Source: Actinomadura viridilutea (GTDB lineage Bacteria; Actinomycetota; Actinomycetes; Streptosporangiales; Streptosporangiaceae). From it: DNA of 64,000 nucleotides. How positions within the stretch are numbered: position 1 is the stretch's first letter; every line of letters begins with the position of its first letter. Shown in pieces: positions 1 to 8,065 of this stretch. The notes beneath the pieces are model-generated. The model saw nothing but the letters and a program-made list of their open reading frames with translations. It ran no database searches and was not told where the DNA came from. A program made the position numbers and the translations under genes. The stretch is taken from the NCBI GenBank assembly GCA_003001795.1, contig PVNI01000014.1, forward strand, positions 1-64,000, read 5' to 3'.

Positions 1-1722
1 TTCGCCGAGGTGCTGGGGCTAGAGCGGGTCGGGGTCGACGACGGGTTCTTCGATCTGGGCGGGGACTCGATCATCGCGATCCAACTGGTGGCGCGTGCGC
101 GCCGGGCCGGGCTGGTGATCACGCCACGCGAGGTCTTCCAGCACCAGACCGTCGAACGCCTCGCGGCCATCGCCCGACCGGTCACCGACGACGACACGGT
201 CGAGAACGAGCCGCCGGGCACCGGCACCGGCGTCGTGCCCGCCACCCCGATCATGCGGTGGTTCCAGGAGCTCACCGGCCCCACCGACGACTACAGCCAG
301 CGGATGCTGCTCCGCGTACCGCCGGGGCTCGGCACGGCGCCCCTGACGGCCGCCGTGCGAACCCTTCTCGACCACCACGACATGCTCAGGCTGCGCGTCG
401 ACCGCAGCGGGCCCGAGGCGGTCTTCGAGGTCGCGGAGCCAGGCACGGTGGACGCCGCCGCGCTCGTCCGCCGCGTGGACGTGTCCGGCGCGGCGGACCT
501 GCGCCCCGTCCTCGCCGAGGAGGCCGCCGCGGCCCGCGCCGGCCTCGACCCCGAAGCCGGGATCATGATGCGCCTGGTGTGGTTCGACGCGGGCCCCGGG
601 CGATCCGGGCGGCTGCTGCTGACCGTCCACCACCTGGCGGTCGACGCCGTCTCCTGGCGGATCCTGCTGCTGGACCTGGTGACGGCCCTCACCGGCGGCG
701 GCGCGCTCGACCCGGTCGGCACGTCCTACCGCCGCTGGGCGCAACGCCTGGTCGCCGAGGCCGCCGAACCCGCCCGCACCGCCGAGCTGCCGCTGTGGAC
801 CGACATCCTCGCCACGCCCGACCCCGTGCTCGGCCGCCGTCCCCTCGACCCCGCCGTCGACGCGTTCGGCACGGCCGGCCATCTCACCGTGGACCTGCCC
901 GCCGACGTCACGGGGCCGCTGCTCACCGACGTGCCCGCCGCCTTCCACGCCCGCGTCAACGACGTGCTGCTCACCGCGCTCGCCCTCGCCCTGGCCGAGT
1001 GGCGGCGCGAACGCGGCGGCGCCGACGACACCGCCGTGCTCGTCGACCTGGAAGGACACGGCCGGGAGGAGATCGTCCCCGGCGTGGACCTGACCCGCAC
1101 GGTCGGCTGGTTCACCACGATCCACCCCGTCCGCCTGGACCCGGGGGCCGTCGACCCGGCCGAGATCCGCGCGGGCGGCCCGGCCCTCGGCACCGCGCTG
1201 AAGAAGGTCAAGGAGCAGCTCCGCGAGATCCCCGACAACGGCATCGGCTACGGCCTGCTGCGCCACCTCAACCCGTCCACCGCCGAGCGGCTCGCCGCGC
1301 ACCGCGCCCCGCAGGTCGCGTTCAACTACCTCGGCCGGGCGCCCGCCCCCGAGGCGTCCGACTGGGCGCCCGCCGGGCGGGACGAGACCGACGCGCTGGG
1401 CGACGCCCAGAACCCCCGCCTCGGCCTCGTCCACGCCATCGAGGTGAACGCGCACACCCGGGACCTCCCGGGCGGCCCCGAGCTGAGCGCCACCTGGACG
1501 TGGGCGGGCGGCCTGTTCGACCGGCACGAGATCGCCGACCTCGCCGACCGGTGGCGTGCGGCCCTGCGCGGCCTGGTCGCGCACGTCGTCGAGGGGGCGC
1601 GGCACGGCCCGGTCGGCGGGCTCACCCCGTCCGACCTGCCGCTGGTGTCGATGAGCCAGGAGGAGATCGACGAGCTGGCCGCCGAGCTGGACGCGGAGGA
1701 CGAGGCGTGGGGACCGCAGTGA
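1..1722 (+). CDS. Non-ribosomal peptide synthetase, C-terminal part: carrier and epimerisation domains (5' partial)
   Basis: The reading frame is open from the first base, so the start lies upstream of the window. The first ~65 residues are the end of a peptidyl carrier domain with the LGGDS phosphopantetheine site (Ser in FFDLGGDSI). The rest, to about residue 540, is an epimerisation domain: it has the HHLAVDAVSW form of the His motif and the FNYLGR motif typical of E domains. The protein ends with an acidic tail. By family knowledge, this module presents a D-configured residue to the next synthetase. The next synthetase starts before this stop codon, and the GTGA overlap indicates translational coupling. 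The substrate of this module cannot be read because its adenylation domain is outside the window. Confidence 0.93.
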   Translation, partial: FAEVLGLERVGVDDGFFDLGGDSIIAIQLVARARRAGLVITPREVFQHQTVERLAAIARPVTDDDTVENEPPGTGTGVVPATPIMRWFQELTGPTDDYSQRMLLRVPPGLGTAPLTAAVRTLLDHHDMLRLRVDRSGPEAVFEVAEPGTVDAAALVRRVDVSGAADLRPVLAEEAAAARAGLDPEAGIMMRLVWFDAGPGRSGRLLLTVHHLAVDAVSWRILLLDLVTALTGGGALDPVGTSYRRWAQRLVAEAAEPARTAELPLWTDILATPDPVLGRRPLDPAVDAFGTAGHLTVDLPADVTGPLLTDVPAAFHARVNDVLLTALALALAEWRRERGGADDTAVLVDLEGHGREEIVPGVDLTRTVGWFTTIHPVRLDPGAVDPAEIRAGGPALGTALKKVKEQLREIPDNGIGYGLLRHLNPSTAERLAAHRAPQVAFNYLGRAPAPEASDWAPAGRDETDALGDAQNPRLGLVHAIEVNAHTRDLPGGPELSATWTWAGGLFDRHEIADLADRWRAALRGLVAHVVEGARHGPVGGLTPSDLPLVSMSQEEIDELAAELDAEDEAWGPQ

Positions 1723-4700
1723 AGTCGCAGCTCGAGGACGTCTGGCCGCTGTCGCCGCTGCAGCAGGGACTGTTCTTCCACGCGCTGTACGACTCCGGCC
1801 GAGGGGACGTCTACACGGCGCAGATCGCGCTCGACCTGGTGGGACCGCTCGACGCCGGCGCGCTGCGGGCCGCCGCCGAGACGCTGCTGCGGCGCCACGC
1901 CAACCTGCGCGCCGGGTTCCGGCAGCGCAAGGACGGCGGCGCCGTGCAGATCGTGCACCGGCGGGTCCGGCTCCCCTGGCACGAGGCCGACCTGTCCGCG
2001 CTTGCGCCCGAGCACCGGGAGGCCGAGGCCAGGGCCCTCGCCGAGGCCGAGCGGCTGCGCCCGTTCGACCTGGCCAGGCCGCCGCTGCTGCGTTTCCTGC
2101 TCATCCGGCTCGCCCCGGACCGGCACCGGCTCGTGTTCACCAACCACCACATCCTGCTGGACGGGTGGTCCACCCCGGTGCTGCAGACCGAGCTGTTCGC
2201 GCTGTACCTGGCGCGAGGGGACGACGCGGGCATGCCCCGCCCGACCCCGTACCGCGACTACCTGGCCTGGCTCGCCCGGCAGGACCGCGGCGCGGCCGAG
2301 GAGGCGTGGCGGCGCGCCCTCGACGGAGTGGACGAGCCCACCCTCGTCGCACCTGACGCGGGCGACGACCCCGGCGCGGCGCCCCCCGACCGGGTGCGGC
2401 GCCTGCTGTCCGAAGACCTCACGGCCGCGCTGTCCGCGCGCGCCCGCGCGCACGCCGTCACCCTCGGCACCGTGCTGCAGCTCGCGTGGGGCGTGCTGCT
2501 GGGACGCCTGACGGGCCGCGCGGACGTGGTGTTCGGCGCGGCGGTGTCCGGCCGTCCCCCCGAACTCCCCGGCGTCGAGCAGATGATCGGGCTGTTCATC
2601 AACACGCTGCCCGTCCGCGTGCGACTCCGCCCGGGCGACACGGCGGCGAACGCGCTCACCCGGTTGCAGGACGAGCAGACCCGCCTGATGGCCCACCACC
2701 ACCTGGGCCTGACCGACATTCAGCGCCTCACCGGCGTCGCGCCCCTGTTCGACACGATGACGGTGCTGGAGAACTACCCCTCCGACCCGGCCGCGGCGGG
2801 CACCGACCTGGGCGGGCTCACGCTGGAGACCGTGGACGGCTACGACGCCACCCACTACCCCCTCGCTCTCGCCGCCGTCCCGGGGCGGCGCCTGTCGCTG
2901 AGACTCGACTACCGCGCAGCCCTCTTCTCCGCCGACGACGCCGCCCGCATCATGGACGGGCTCGAGCGCGTCCTGGAGGCGATCGCCCACCGGCCCGACA
3001 CGCCCGTGGCGCGCGTCGACGTCCTCGACGGCGCCGGCCGGGCCCGCGTCCTGCGGCACTGGCAGGGCGCCGTCACCGGACGCCCCCAGGAGACCGTCAC
3101 CGGCCGGTTCGCGCGCCGCGCCGCCCACCACCCGGACGCCACCGCCGTCCGGTCGGCCGACTCCGGGGAGGCGCTCACGTACGCGGAGCTGGACGCCCGC
3201 GCCAACCGGCTCGCGCACCGCCTCATCGGCCTGGGCGTGCGCCGGGAGACACGGGTGGCGATGCTGCTCGAACGGTCCGTCGACGTGGTCGTGGCGACCC
3301 TGGCGGTGCTGAAGGCGGGCGGCGTGTGCGCGCCGATCCACCACGCGTACCCCCGCCGGCGCGTGGCCTGGGCGGTGCGGGAGGTCCGCGCGCCCGTCCT
3401 GCTCGTCAACACGCCGATGAAGGACCGCGCGGCCGACCTGGACGTGCCCGCCCGCGTCCTCGTCGTGGACGACGACCCCGAGCTGGCCGCGCAGCCCGGC
3501 ACCGACCCCGGCGTCCCCGTCCACCCCGAGCAGCTGGCGTTCGTGCTGTTCACCTCCGGCTCCACGGGCGACCCCAAGGGCGTCATGCAGCGGCACCGCG
3601 ACGTCGTGGACCTGGCCACCGACGCCCTGCTGCGCACCCCGGCCCACGAACGCGTGCTCGTCCACTCCCCGCACGCCTTCGACGCGTCCGTCTACGAGAT
3701 GTTCGCCCCGCTGCTGAACGGCGGGACGTGCGTCGTCGCGCCGCCCGGCCGTCTCGACGGCGAGACGCTGGAACGCCTCGTCGCCGCCGGGGACGTCACC
3801 GGGCTGTTCCTCACCACCACCCTGTTCAACCTGATCGCCGAGGAGCGTCCGCACGCGTTCGCGCGCCTGCGGCAGGTGCTCACCGGAGGCGAGGCGGGCT
3901 CCCCGGCGGCCATGCGCAGGGTGCTGGCGGCCTGCCCGGACACCGACGTCGCCAACGTGTACGGGCCGACCGAGGCGACCACCTTCACCACGTTCGCCGA
4001 CATGCGCCGCGCCCTCGCCGACCCGGACGAGACCACGGCGCCCCTCGGCCGCCCGTTGGACGACATGCGGCTGTACGTGCTGGACGCCGGGCTGCGGCCC
4101 GTGCCGCCGGGCGTGCCGGGCGAGGCGTACATCGCGGGCGCGGGGGTCGGCCGCGGCTACCTGGACCGTCCCGCGCTCACCGCCGAGCGCTTCGTCGCCG
4201 ACCCGTTCGGCGCGCCCGGCGACCGCATGTACCGCACCGGGGACCTGGTGCGGTGGCGCCCGGACGGCGTCCTCGAATACCTCGACCGGGTCGACCTGCA
4301 GGTCAAGGTGCGCGGGTTCCGCGTCGAACCCGGCGAGATCGAGGCCGCCGTCGCCGCCCATCCCGCGGTCGCCAACGTCGCCGTCCTCGCCCGCGCCGAC
4401 GCCGCCGGCGTGAAACGCCTGGTCGCCTACGTGGTCCCCCGGGAGGACGTGGACGAGGCGGAGCTGCGGCGGCACGCGGCGGAACGGCTGCCGGAATACA
4501 TGGTTCCGGCGGCGTTCGTCCTGCTGGACGGCCTGCCCACCACCCCCAACGGCAAGCTGGACCGCGACGCGCTGCCCGCCCCCGACTACGAAGCCGCCGC
4601 CGAGGGCCGCGCCCCCCGGACCCCGGAGGAGGAAGTGCTGTGCGGGGCGTTCGCCCGAGTGCTGGGCCTGGAACGGGTCGGCGCGGACGTCGGCTTCTTC

Positions 4701-5657
4701 GATCTCGGCGGCGACAGCATCACCGCGCTGAAAGTCGTCACGCTGGCCCGGCAGGCGGGGCTCGAGCTGACGCCCCGGGACGTGTTCACCCACCGGACCG
4801 CCGAGGCGATCGCCCGCCACCTCGGCGACGGCACCGACCGGCTCGGATTGGAGGTGCTGCTGCCGCTGCGCGCCGGCGGGTCCCGGCCGCCGCTGTTCCT
4901 CGTCCACCCCGCCGGGGGCCTGGCCTGGAGCTACCTGCGCCTGGCCCGGCACCTGGGCCCCGACCAGCCCCTCTACGGGCTCCAGGCCCGCGCGTTCACG
5001 CGGGCTGAGCTGCCCGAGTCGGTGGAGGAGATGGCCGCGGACTACCTGGAGCAGATTCGCGCGGTGCAGCCGTCCGGGCCGTACCACCTGGGCGGGTGGT
5101 CGCTGGGCGGGCTGGTCGCCTACGAGATGGCGTGCCGCCTCCAGGCCGCGGGGGAGCGGGTCGCGTTCCTGACGCTGATCGACGCCTACCACGGGCAGGA
5201 CCTGGGGGCGGGACGCCGCGACGTCCTGCCCGAGCTGCTGCAGGGCATCGGCGTGGACGTCCGCGAGGTCGCCCCCGACGGCCGCCCCGACATCGACAAG
5301 ATCATGGCGCTGCTGGCCGACCGCGGCGACGCCCTCGCCGCGCTCGACGCGGACGACCTGGTCAACGTCTACCGCAACTACGAGAACGGGGTGCGGCAGG
5401 CCGAGGCGTACCGGCCGGGGCGCTTCCGCGGCGACGTCGTCTTCTTCACCGCCCGCAGGGGGCGCGCCGGCCTGCCGACCGCGGCCGACAACTGGGGGCC
5501 GCTGGTCGACGGCCGCGTCCTCGACCATCCCGTCGACGCCGAGCACCACGAGCTGCTGGAGCCCCGGCCGGCCGCCGAGATCGGCGCGGTGCTGGCCGCC
5601 CGCCTCGCCGCCGTCCACGCCGGGCGGCGGCGCGCACCACGATGGGAGAGCAGATGA
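1707..5657 (+). CDS. Non-ribosomal peptide synthetase, terminal module C-A-PCP-TE
   Basis: This is a 1316-residue terminal module. The condensation domain spans about 8-440 (HHILLDGWS near 146). The adenylation domain spans about 465-960 (TSGSTGDPKG near 615, YGPTEAT, TGDLVRW, NGKLDRD). The carrier has LGGDS near 1000. A type I thioesterase follows (GWSLGG nucleophile near 1130, His in EHHELL). Aligning the A domain by eye to GrsA gives the specificity residues D-A-Y-F-L-G-V-T-F-K, which resemble codes for branched aliphatic residues such as Ile or Val; this is inference. Because an epimerisation domain precedes it, the C domain should accept a D-residue donor. Two GTG starts are possible. 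GTG 1707 has GGAGGA six bases upstream. GTG 1719 overlaps the previous stop as GTGA. The stop overlaps the MbtH start as ATGA. Confidence 0.95.
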   Translation: MGTAVKSQLEDVWPLSPLQQGLFFHALYDSGRGDVYTAQIALDLVGPLDAGALRAAAETLLRRHANLRAGFRQRKDGGAVQIVHRRVRLPWHEADLSALAPEHREAEARALAEAERLRPFDLARPPLLRFLLIRLAPDRHRLVFTNHHILLDGWSTPVLQTELFALYLARGDDAGMPRPTPYRDYLAWLARQDRGAAEEAWRRALDGVDEPTLVAPDAGDDPGAAPPDRVRRLLSEDLTAALSARARAHAVTLGTVLQLAWGVLLGRLTGRADVVFGAAVSGRPPELPGVEQMIGLFINTLPVRVRLRPGDTAANALTRLQDEQTRLMAHHHLGLTDIQRLTGVAPLFDTMTVLENYPSDPAAAGTDLGGLTLETVDGYDATHYPLALAAVPGRRLSLRLDYRAALFSADDAARIMDGLERVLEAIAHRPDTPVARVDVLDGAGRARVLRHWQGAVTGRPQETVTGRFARRAAHHPDATAVRSADSGEALTYAELDARANRLAHRLIGLGVRRETRVAMLLERSVDVVVATLAVLKAGGVCAPIHHAYPRRRVAWAVREVRAPVLLVNTPMKDRAADLDVPARVLVVDDDPELAAQPGTDPGVPVHPEQLAFVLFTSGSTGDPKGVMQRHRDVVDLATDALLRTPAHERVLVHSPHAFDASVYEMFAPLLNGGTCVVAPPGRLDGETLERLVAAGDVTGLFLTTTLFNLIAEERPHAFARLRQVLTGGEAGSPAAMRRVLAACPDTDVANVYGPTEATTFTTFADMRRALADPDETTAPLGRPLDDMRLYVLDAGLRPVPPGVPGEAYIAGAGVGRGYLDRPALTAERFVADPFGAPGDRMYRTGDLVRWRPDGVLEYLDRVDLQVKVRGFRVEPGEIEAAVAAHPAVANVAVLARADAAGVKRLVAYVVPREDVDEAELRRHAAERLPEYMVPAAFVLLDGLPTTPNGKLDRDALPAPDYEAAAEGRAPRTPEEEVLCGAFARVLGLERVGADVGFFDLGGDSITALKVVTLARQAGLELTPRDVFTHRTAEAIARHLGDGTDRLGLEVLLPLRAGGSRPPLFLVHPAGGLAWSYLRLARHLGPDQPLYGLQARAFTRAELPESVEEMAADYLEQIRAVQPSGPYHLGGWSLGGLVAYEMACRLQAAGERVAFLTLIDAYHGQDLGAGRRDVLPELLQGIGVDVREVAPDGRPDIDKIMALLADRGDALAALDADDLVNVYRNYENGVRQAEAYRPGRFRGDVVFFTARRGRAGLPTAADNWGPLVDGRVLDHPVDAEHHELLEPRPAAEIGAVLAARLAAVHAGRRRAPRWESR

Positions 5658-5863
5658 CCAACCCCTTCGAGGACCCCGACGGCGCCTACCTCGTCCTGGT
5701 CAACCACGAGGGGCAGTACTCGCTGTGGCCGTCGTTCGCCGAGGTCCCCGCCGGATGGACGGTCGCCAAGACCGAGGACACCCGGCAGGCGTGCCTGGAC
5801 TACATCGCCGAGCACTGGACCGACATGCGGCCGAAGAGCCTGATCGAGGCGATGGGCGACTAG
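5654..5863 (+). CDS. MbtH-like NRPS chaperone
   Basis: This 69-residue protein has the MbtH signature: NPFEDPDG at the N-terminus, NHEGQYSLWP, PAGW and HWTDMRP. MbtH proteins bind adenylation domains and are often needed for their solubility and activity. The ATG at 5654 overlaps the synthetase stop (ATGA) and has GGAG five bases upstream. A second in-frame ATG at 5642 would add MGEQ and lies inside the synthetase gene; it is less likely because it lacks a well-placed ribosome site. The position directly behind the terminal module implies it serves this assembly line. Confidence 0.96.
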   Translation: MTNPFEDPDGAYLVLVNHEGQYSLWPSFAEVPAGWTVAKTEDTRQACLDYIAEHWTDMRPKSLIEAMGD

Positions 5864-5930
5864 CCCGCCGGCCGCCGCCGTGCCATCCTCGCGGGGACCC
5901 GACCCCGGCCGAGCACGAGGAGTTGATCAC

Positions 5931-6668
5931 GTGTCGTGGTTCCGCTGCGTCGAGACGCGCCCATGGGCGTCGCTGCGGCTGTTCTGCTTCCCGCACGCGG
6001 GCGGGTCGGCGGTGTTCTACCGCGCGTGGGCCGCGCGGATCGGCCGGGCCGTCGAGGTGCACGCGGTGCAGTACCCCGGACGCGCCGACCGCCTGGCCGA
6101 CCCGCTCGTCGACGACGCGCACCGGCTCGCCGCGATGATCGCCGGGGCGATGGCGCCGCTGCTGGACCGGCCCGCCGCGCTGTTCGGGCACAGCATGGGC
6201 GCGGTCGTGGCGTACGAGACGGCGCGGCTGCTGCAGGAACGCGGCACGCCGCCCGTGCACCTGTTCGCGTCCGGCACGCGCGCCCCGCACGACCGCGACG
6301 ACGACCGCGTCGCCCACCTGGACGACGACGGCCTGGTCGCCGAGATGGTCGCCCTCGGCGGCTCGGACGCCGAGGCCCTGCGCGACCCCGAGCTGCGCGA
6401 GCTGGTGCTGCCGTACGTGCGCAACGACTTCCGGCTGATCGAGGAGTACGCGCACCGTCCCGGTCCGCGGCTCGCCGTCCCCGTGACGGTGCTGGTCGGG
6501 GACGCCGACCCCCGCGTCACGCCCGAGCAGGCGGCCCGGTGGACCGAGGTGACCGACGGCGCGTTCCGGCTGGAGGTGCTGCCGGGCGACCACTTCTATC
6601 TCGTCCCGCAGCAGTCGAAGGTGATCGCGCAGGTGCAGCGCGACCTCGCGGTACCAGCGGGCCCCTGA
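5931..6668 (+). CDS. Type II thioesterase (editing) of the NRPS cluster
   Basis: This is a 245-residue alpha/beta hydrolase. It has the type II thioesterase features: LFCFPHAGGSA near the N-terminus, the GHSMGA nucleophile elbow, an Asp in VGDADP and a catalytic His in PGDHFYL. Such enzymes remove misprimed acyl or aminoacyl groups from carrier domains. The GTG at 5931 is chosen because GAGGAG lies eight bases upstream and the protein then begins just ahead of the fold; an earlier in-frame ATG at 5880 would add an unrelated 17 residues. It follows the MbtH gene by 67 bases on the same strand and its stop lies inside a strong hairpin, so it is the last gene of the transcript. Confidence 0.93.
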   Translation: MSWFRCVETRPWASLRLFCFPHAGGSAVFYRAWAARIGRAVEVHAVQYPGRADRLADPLVDDAHRLAAMIAGAMAPLLDRPAALFGHSMGAVVAYETARLLQERGTPPVHLFASGTRAPHDRDDDRVAHLDDDGLVAEMVALGGSDAEALRDPELRELVLPYVRNDFRLIEEYAHRPGPRLAVPVTVLVGDADPRVTPEQAARWTEVTDGAFRLEVLPGDHFYLVPQQSKVIAQVQRDLAVPAGP

Positions 6669-6702
6669 TCCCCGCCGCCTCGCGAGGGCGGGGACCAGGG
6701 GC
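6661..6702. terminator. Strong hairpin terminator closing the NRPS operon
   Basis: The 16-base arms 6661-6676 and 6687-6702 pair with one A/C mismatch around a 10-base loop. The left arm includes the stop codon of the type II thioesterase. The next gene (S1 protease) converges on the same hairpin, so it can serve both directions. There is no U tract, which is common for actinomycete terminators. Confidence 0.75.
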
Positions 6703-6716
6703 CCTGGGAACCGGTC

Positions 6717-6744
6717 AGCGCACCCGGATCAGCGCACCCGGATC
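6717..6744. repeat. 14-bp tandem duplication at the S1 protease stop codon
   Basis: The unit AGCGCACCCGGATC occurs twice head to tail at 6717-6730 and 6731-6744. The protease stop codon (6743-6745 on the minus strand) spans the end of the second copy. The duplication lies between the hairpin and the gene and has no evident coding role. Confidence 0.8.
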
Positions 6745-7831
6745 AGTACACCTCGACGCCGTAGGCGCTCAGCGCCTCCGTCACCGGCTGGAAGAAGGTC
6801 GTGCCGCCCGACGAGCAGTTGCCGCTGCCGCCGGACGTCAGACCGAGGGCGGTCGACCCGGAGAACAGCGAGCCGCCGCTGTCGCCCGGCTCGGCGCACA
6901 CCGTCGTGCGGATCAGCCCCGACACGGTGCCCTCGGGGTAGACGACGGTCTGGTTGACCGCCGTGACCTCGCCCTCGTGCACGCCCGTCGTGCTGCCGCT
7001 GCGGGTGACGCGCTGGCCCACCGTGGCCTCGCCGGCCCGCGTGATGTCCTGCGTGCCGCCGTAGAGGCTCACGGTGCCCTGCGTGTCGGAGGGGGTGCCG
7101 GTGTACTTGACGATCCCGTAGTCGTTGCCGGGGAAGCTGCTGCCCACGGTGTCGCCGAGCTTGTTGCTGAGCCCGGAGTCGGAGTACCACGAGCTGCCGA
7201 CCTCGGTGCAGTGCCCGGCCGTCAGGAAGTAGTACTCCGAGCCGCGGCGCACGTTGAAGCCGAGCGAGCAGCGGCCGCCGTTGGTGTAGATGGCCTCGCC
7301 GCCCTTGGTGAACAGGTGGAACTCGCCGTCGACGCGCTCGGTGCGCACCGCCGCGCCGTGCTCGGCGGCCTCCTTCTTCACCTTCTCCAGCCGCTCGCCG
7401 GTGACCGTGCTGTCCATGGTCAGCACGACCTGGTTCGCGGCGGGGTCCACGGCCCACGCGGTGCCGGGGACGGCGGCGTCGCGCTTGAGCTCGGACATGA
7501 TCTTCTTGAGGTCCTCGCCGCTGCGCGACACGGTCTTGGCCCGCGCCCCGGCGGCGCGCACGGTCTCGGCCGCGTCCGCGTCGGTGACCGTCACGGTCAG
7601 CCGGCCGGTGGCCCGGTCGATGTAGGCGCCCGCGGTGCGCGCGCCCAGCGTCTCGGTCAGCGCCCGGGCGGTGGCGGCCAGCTGAGAGTGGGTCGCCGCC
7701 GTGGCCGAGGTCGCGGTGGCGCCGGCCGGCGCGGCGTGCGAGGCCGGAGCCGCCACGAGGGCGGACGCCGCGAGCGCGGCGGCCGTCCCGGCGACGGCGG
7801 TTCCCCAGTAGCGGGGGTGACGAATCTTCAC
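6743..7831 (-). CDS. Secreted S1-family (streptogrisin/alpha-lytic type) serine protease precursor
   Basis: This is a 362-residue precursor. Residues 1-34 form a signal peptide (basic start, Ala-rich core, AxA-type cleavage at SHAAPA). Residues ~40-175 are an alpha-lytic-type pro-domain, and the mature protease starts near 179. The catalytic triad is visible: His207 in LTAGHC, Asp237 in GNDYGIV and Ser318 in GDSGGS. Cysteines 188/208 and 312/339 fit the conserved disulphides of streptogrisins. The GTG at 7831 is preferred because GGAGG lies four bases upstream; the in-frame extension to 7948 is AT-richer and unlike a secreted-protein start. The enzyme should be exported and self-processed. 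It converges on the NRPS operon; any link with the peptide product is only positional. Confidence 0.95.
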   Translation of the reverse strand: MKIRHPRYWGTAVAGTAAALAASALVAAPASHAAPAGATATSATAATHSQLAATARALTETLGARTAGAYIDRATGRLTVTVTDADAAETVRAAGARAKTVSRSGEDLKKIMSELKRDAAVPGTAWAVDPAANQVVLTMDSTVTGERLEKVKKEAAEHGAAVRTERVDGEFHLFTKGGEAIYTNGGRCSLGFNVRRGSEYYFLTAGHCTEVGSSWYSDSGLSNKLGDTVGSSFPGNDYGIVKYTGTPSDTQGTVSLYGGTQDITRAGEATVGQRVTRSGSTTGVHEGEVTAVNQTVVYPEGTVSGLIRTTVCAEPGDSGGSLFSGSTALGLTSGGSGNCSSGGTTFFQPVTEALSAYGVEVY

Positions 7832-8065
7832 AGAGCCTCCAGTGGGGATTGGGCGCGCCCCTGTGGCGCGCCGGAGGTCACCGGACATGGTGAAAGACCT
7901 GCAAACTCTGTGAAAAGGTGAAAGAGTGTCCAATATCTGACGAATCATTGGCAGATTCGTCGGGGAGCGCTGGTCCTCACGCTCCTGTACGGCGGGGCGC
8001 CGCCGAGCGGACCAACCGACGGCGGCTCCTCGCCGGCCCGCTCGGCCCGGCGGCCGACGGCGGCG

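Noticed and set aside
1326..5618. 1430-residue open frame antisense to the NRPS gene
   Set aside because: It mirrors the GC-rich third-position bias of the real gene, has no domain content and no ribosome-binding site; the opposite strand encodes complete NRPS domains.
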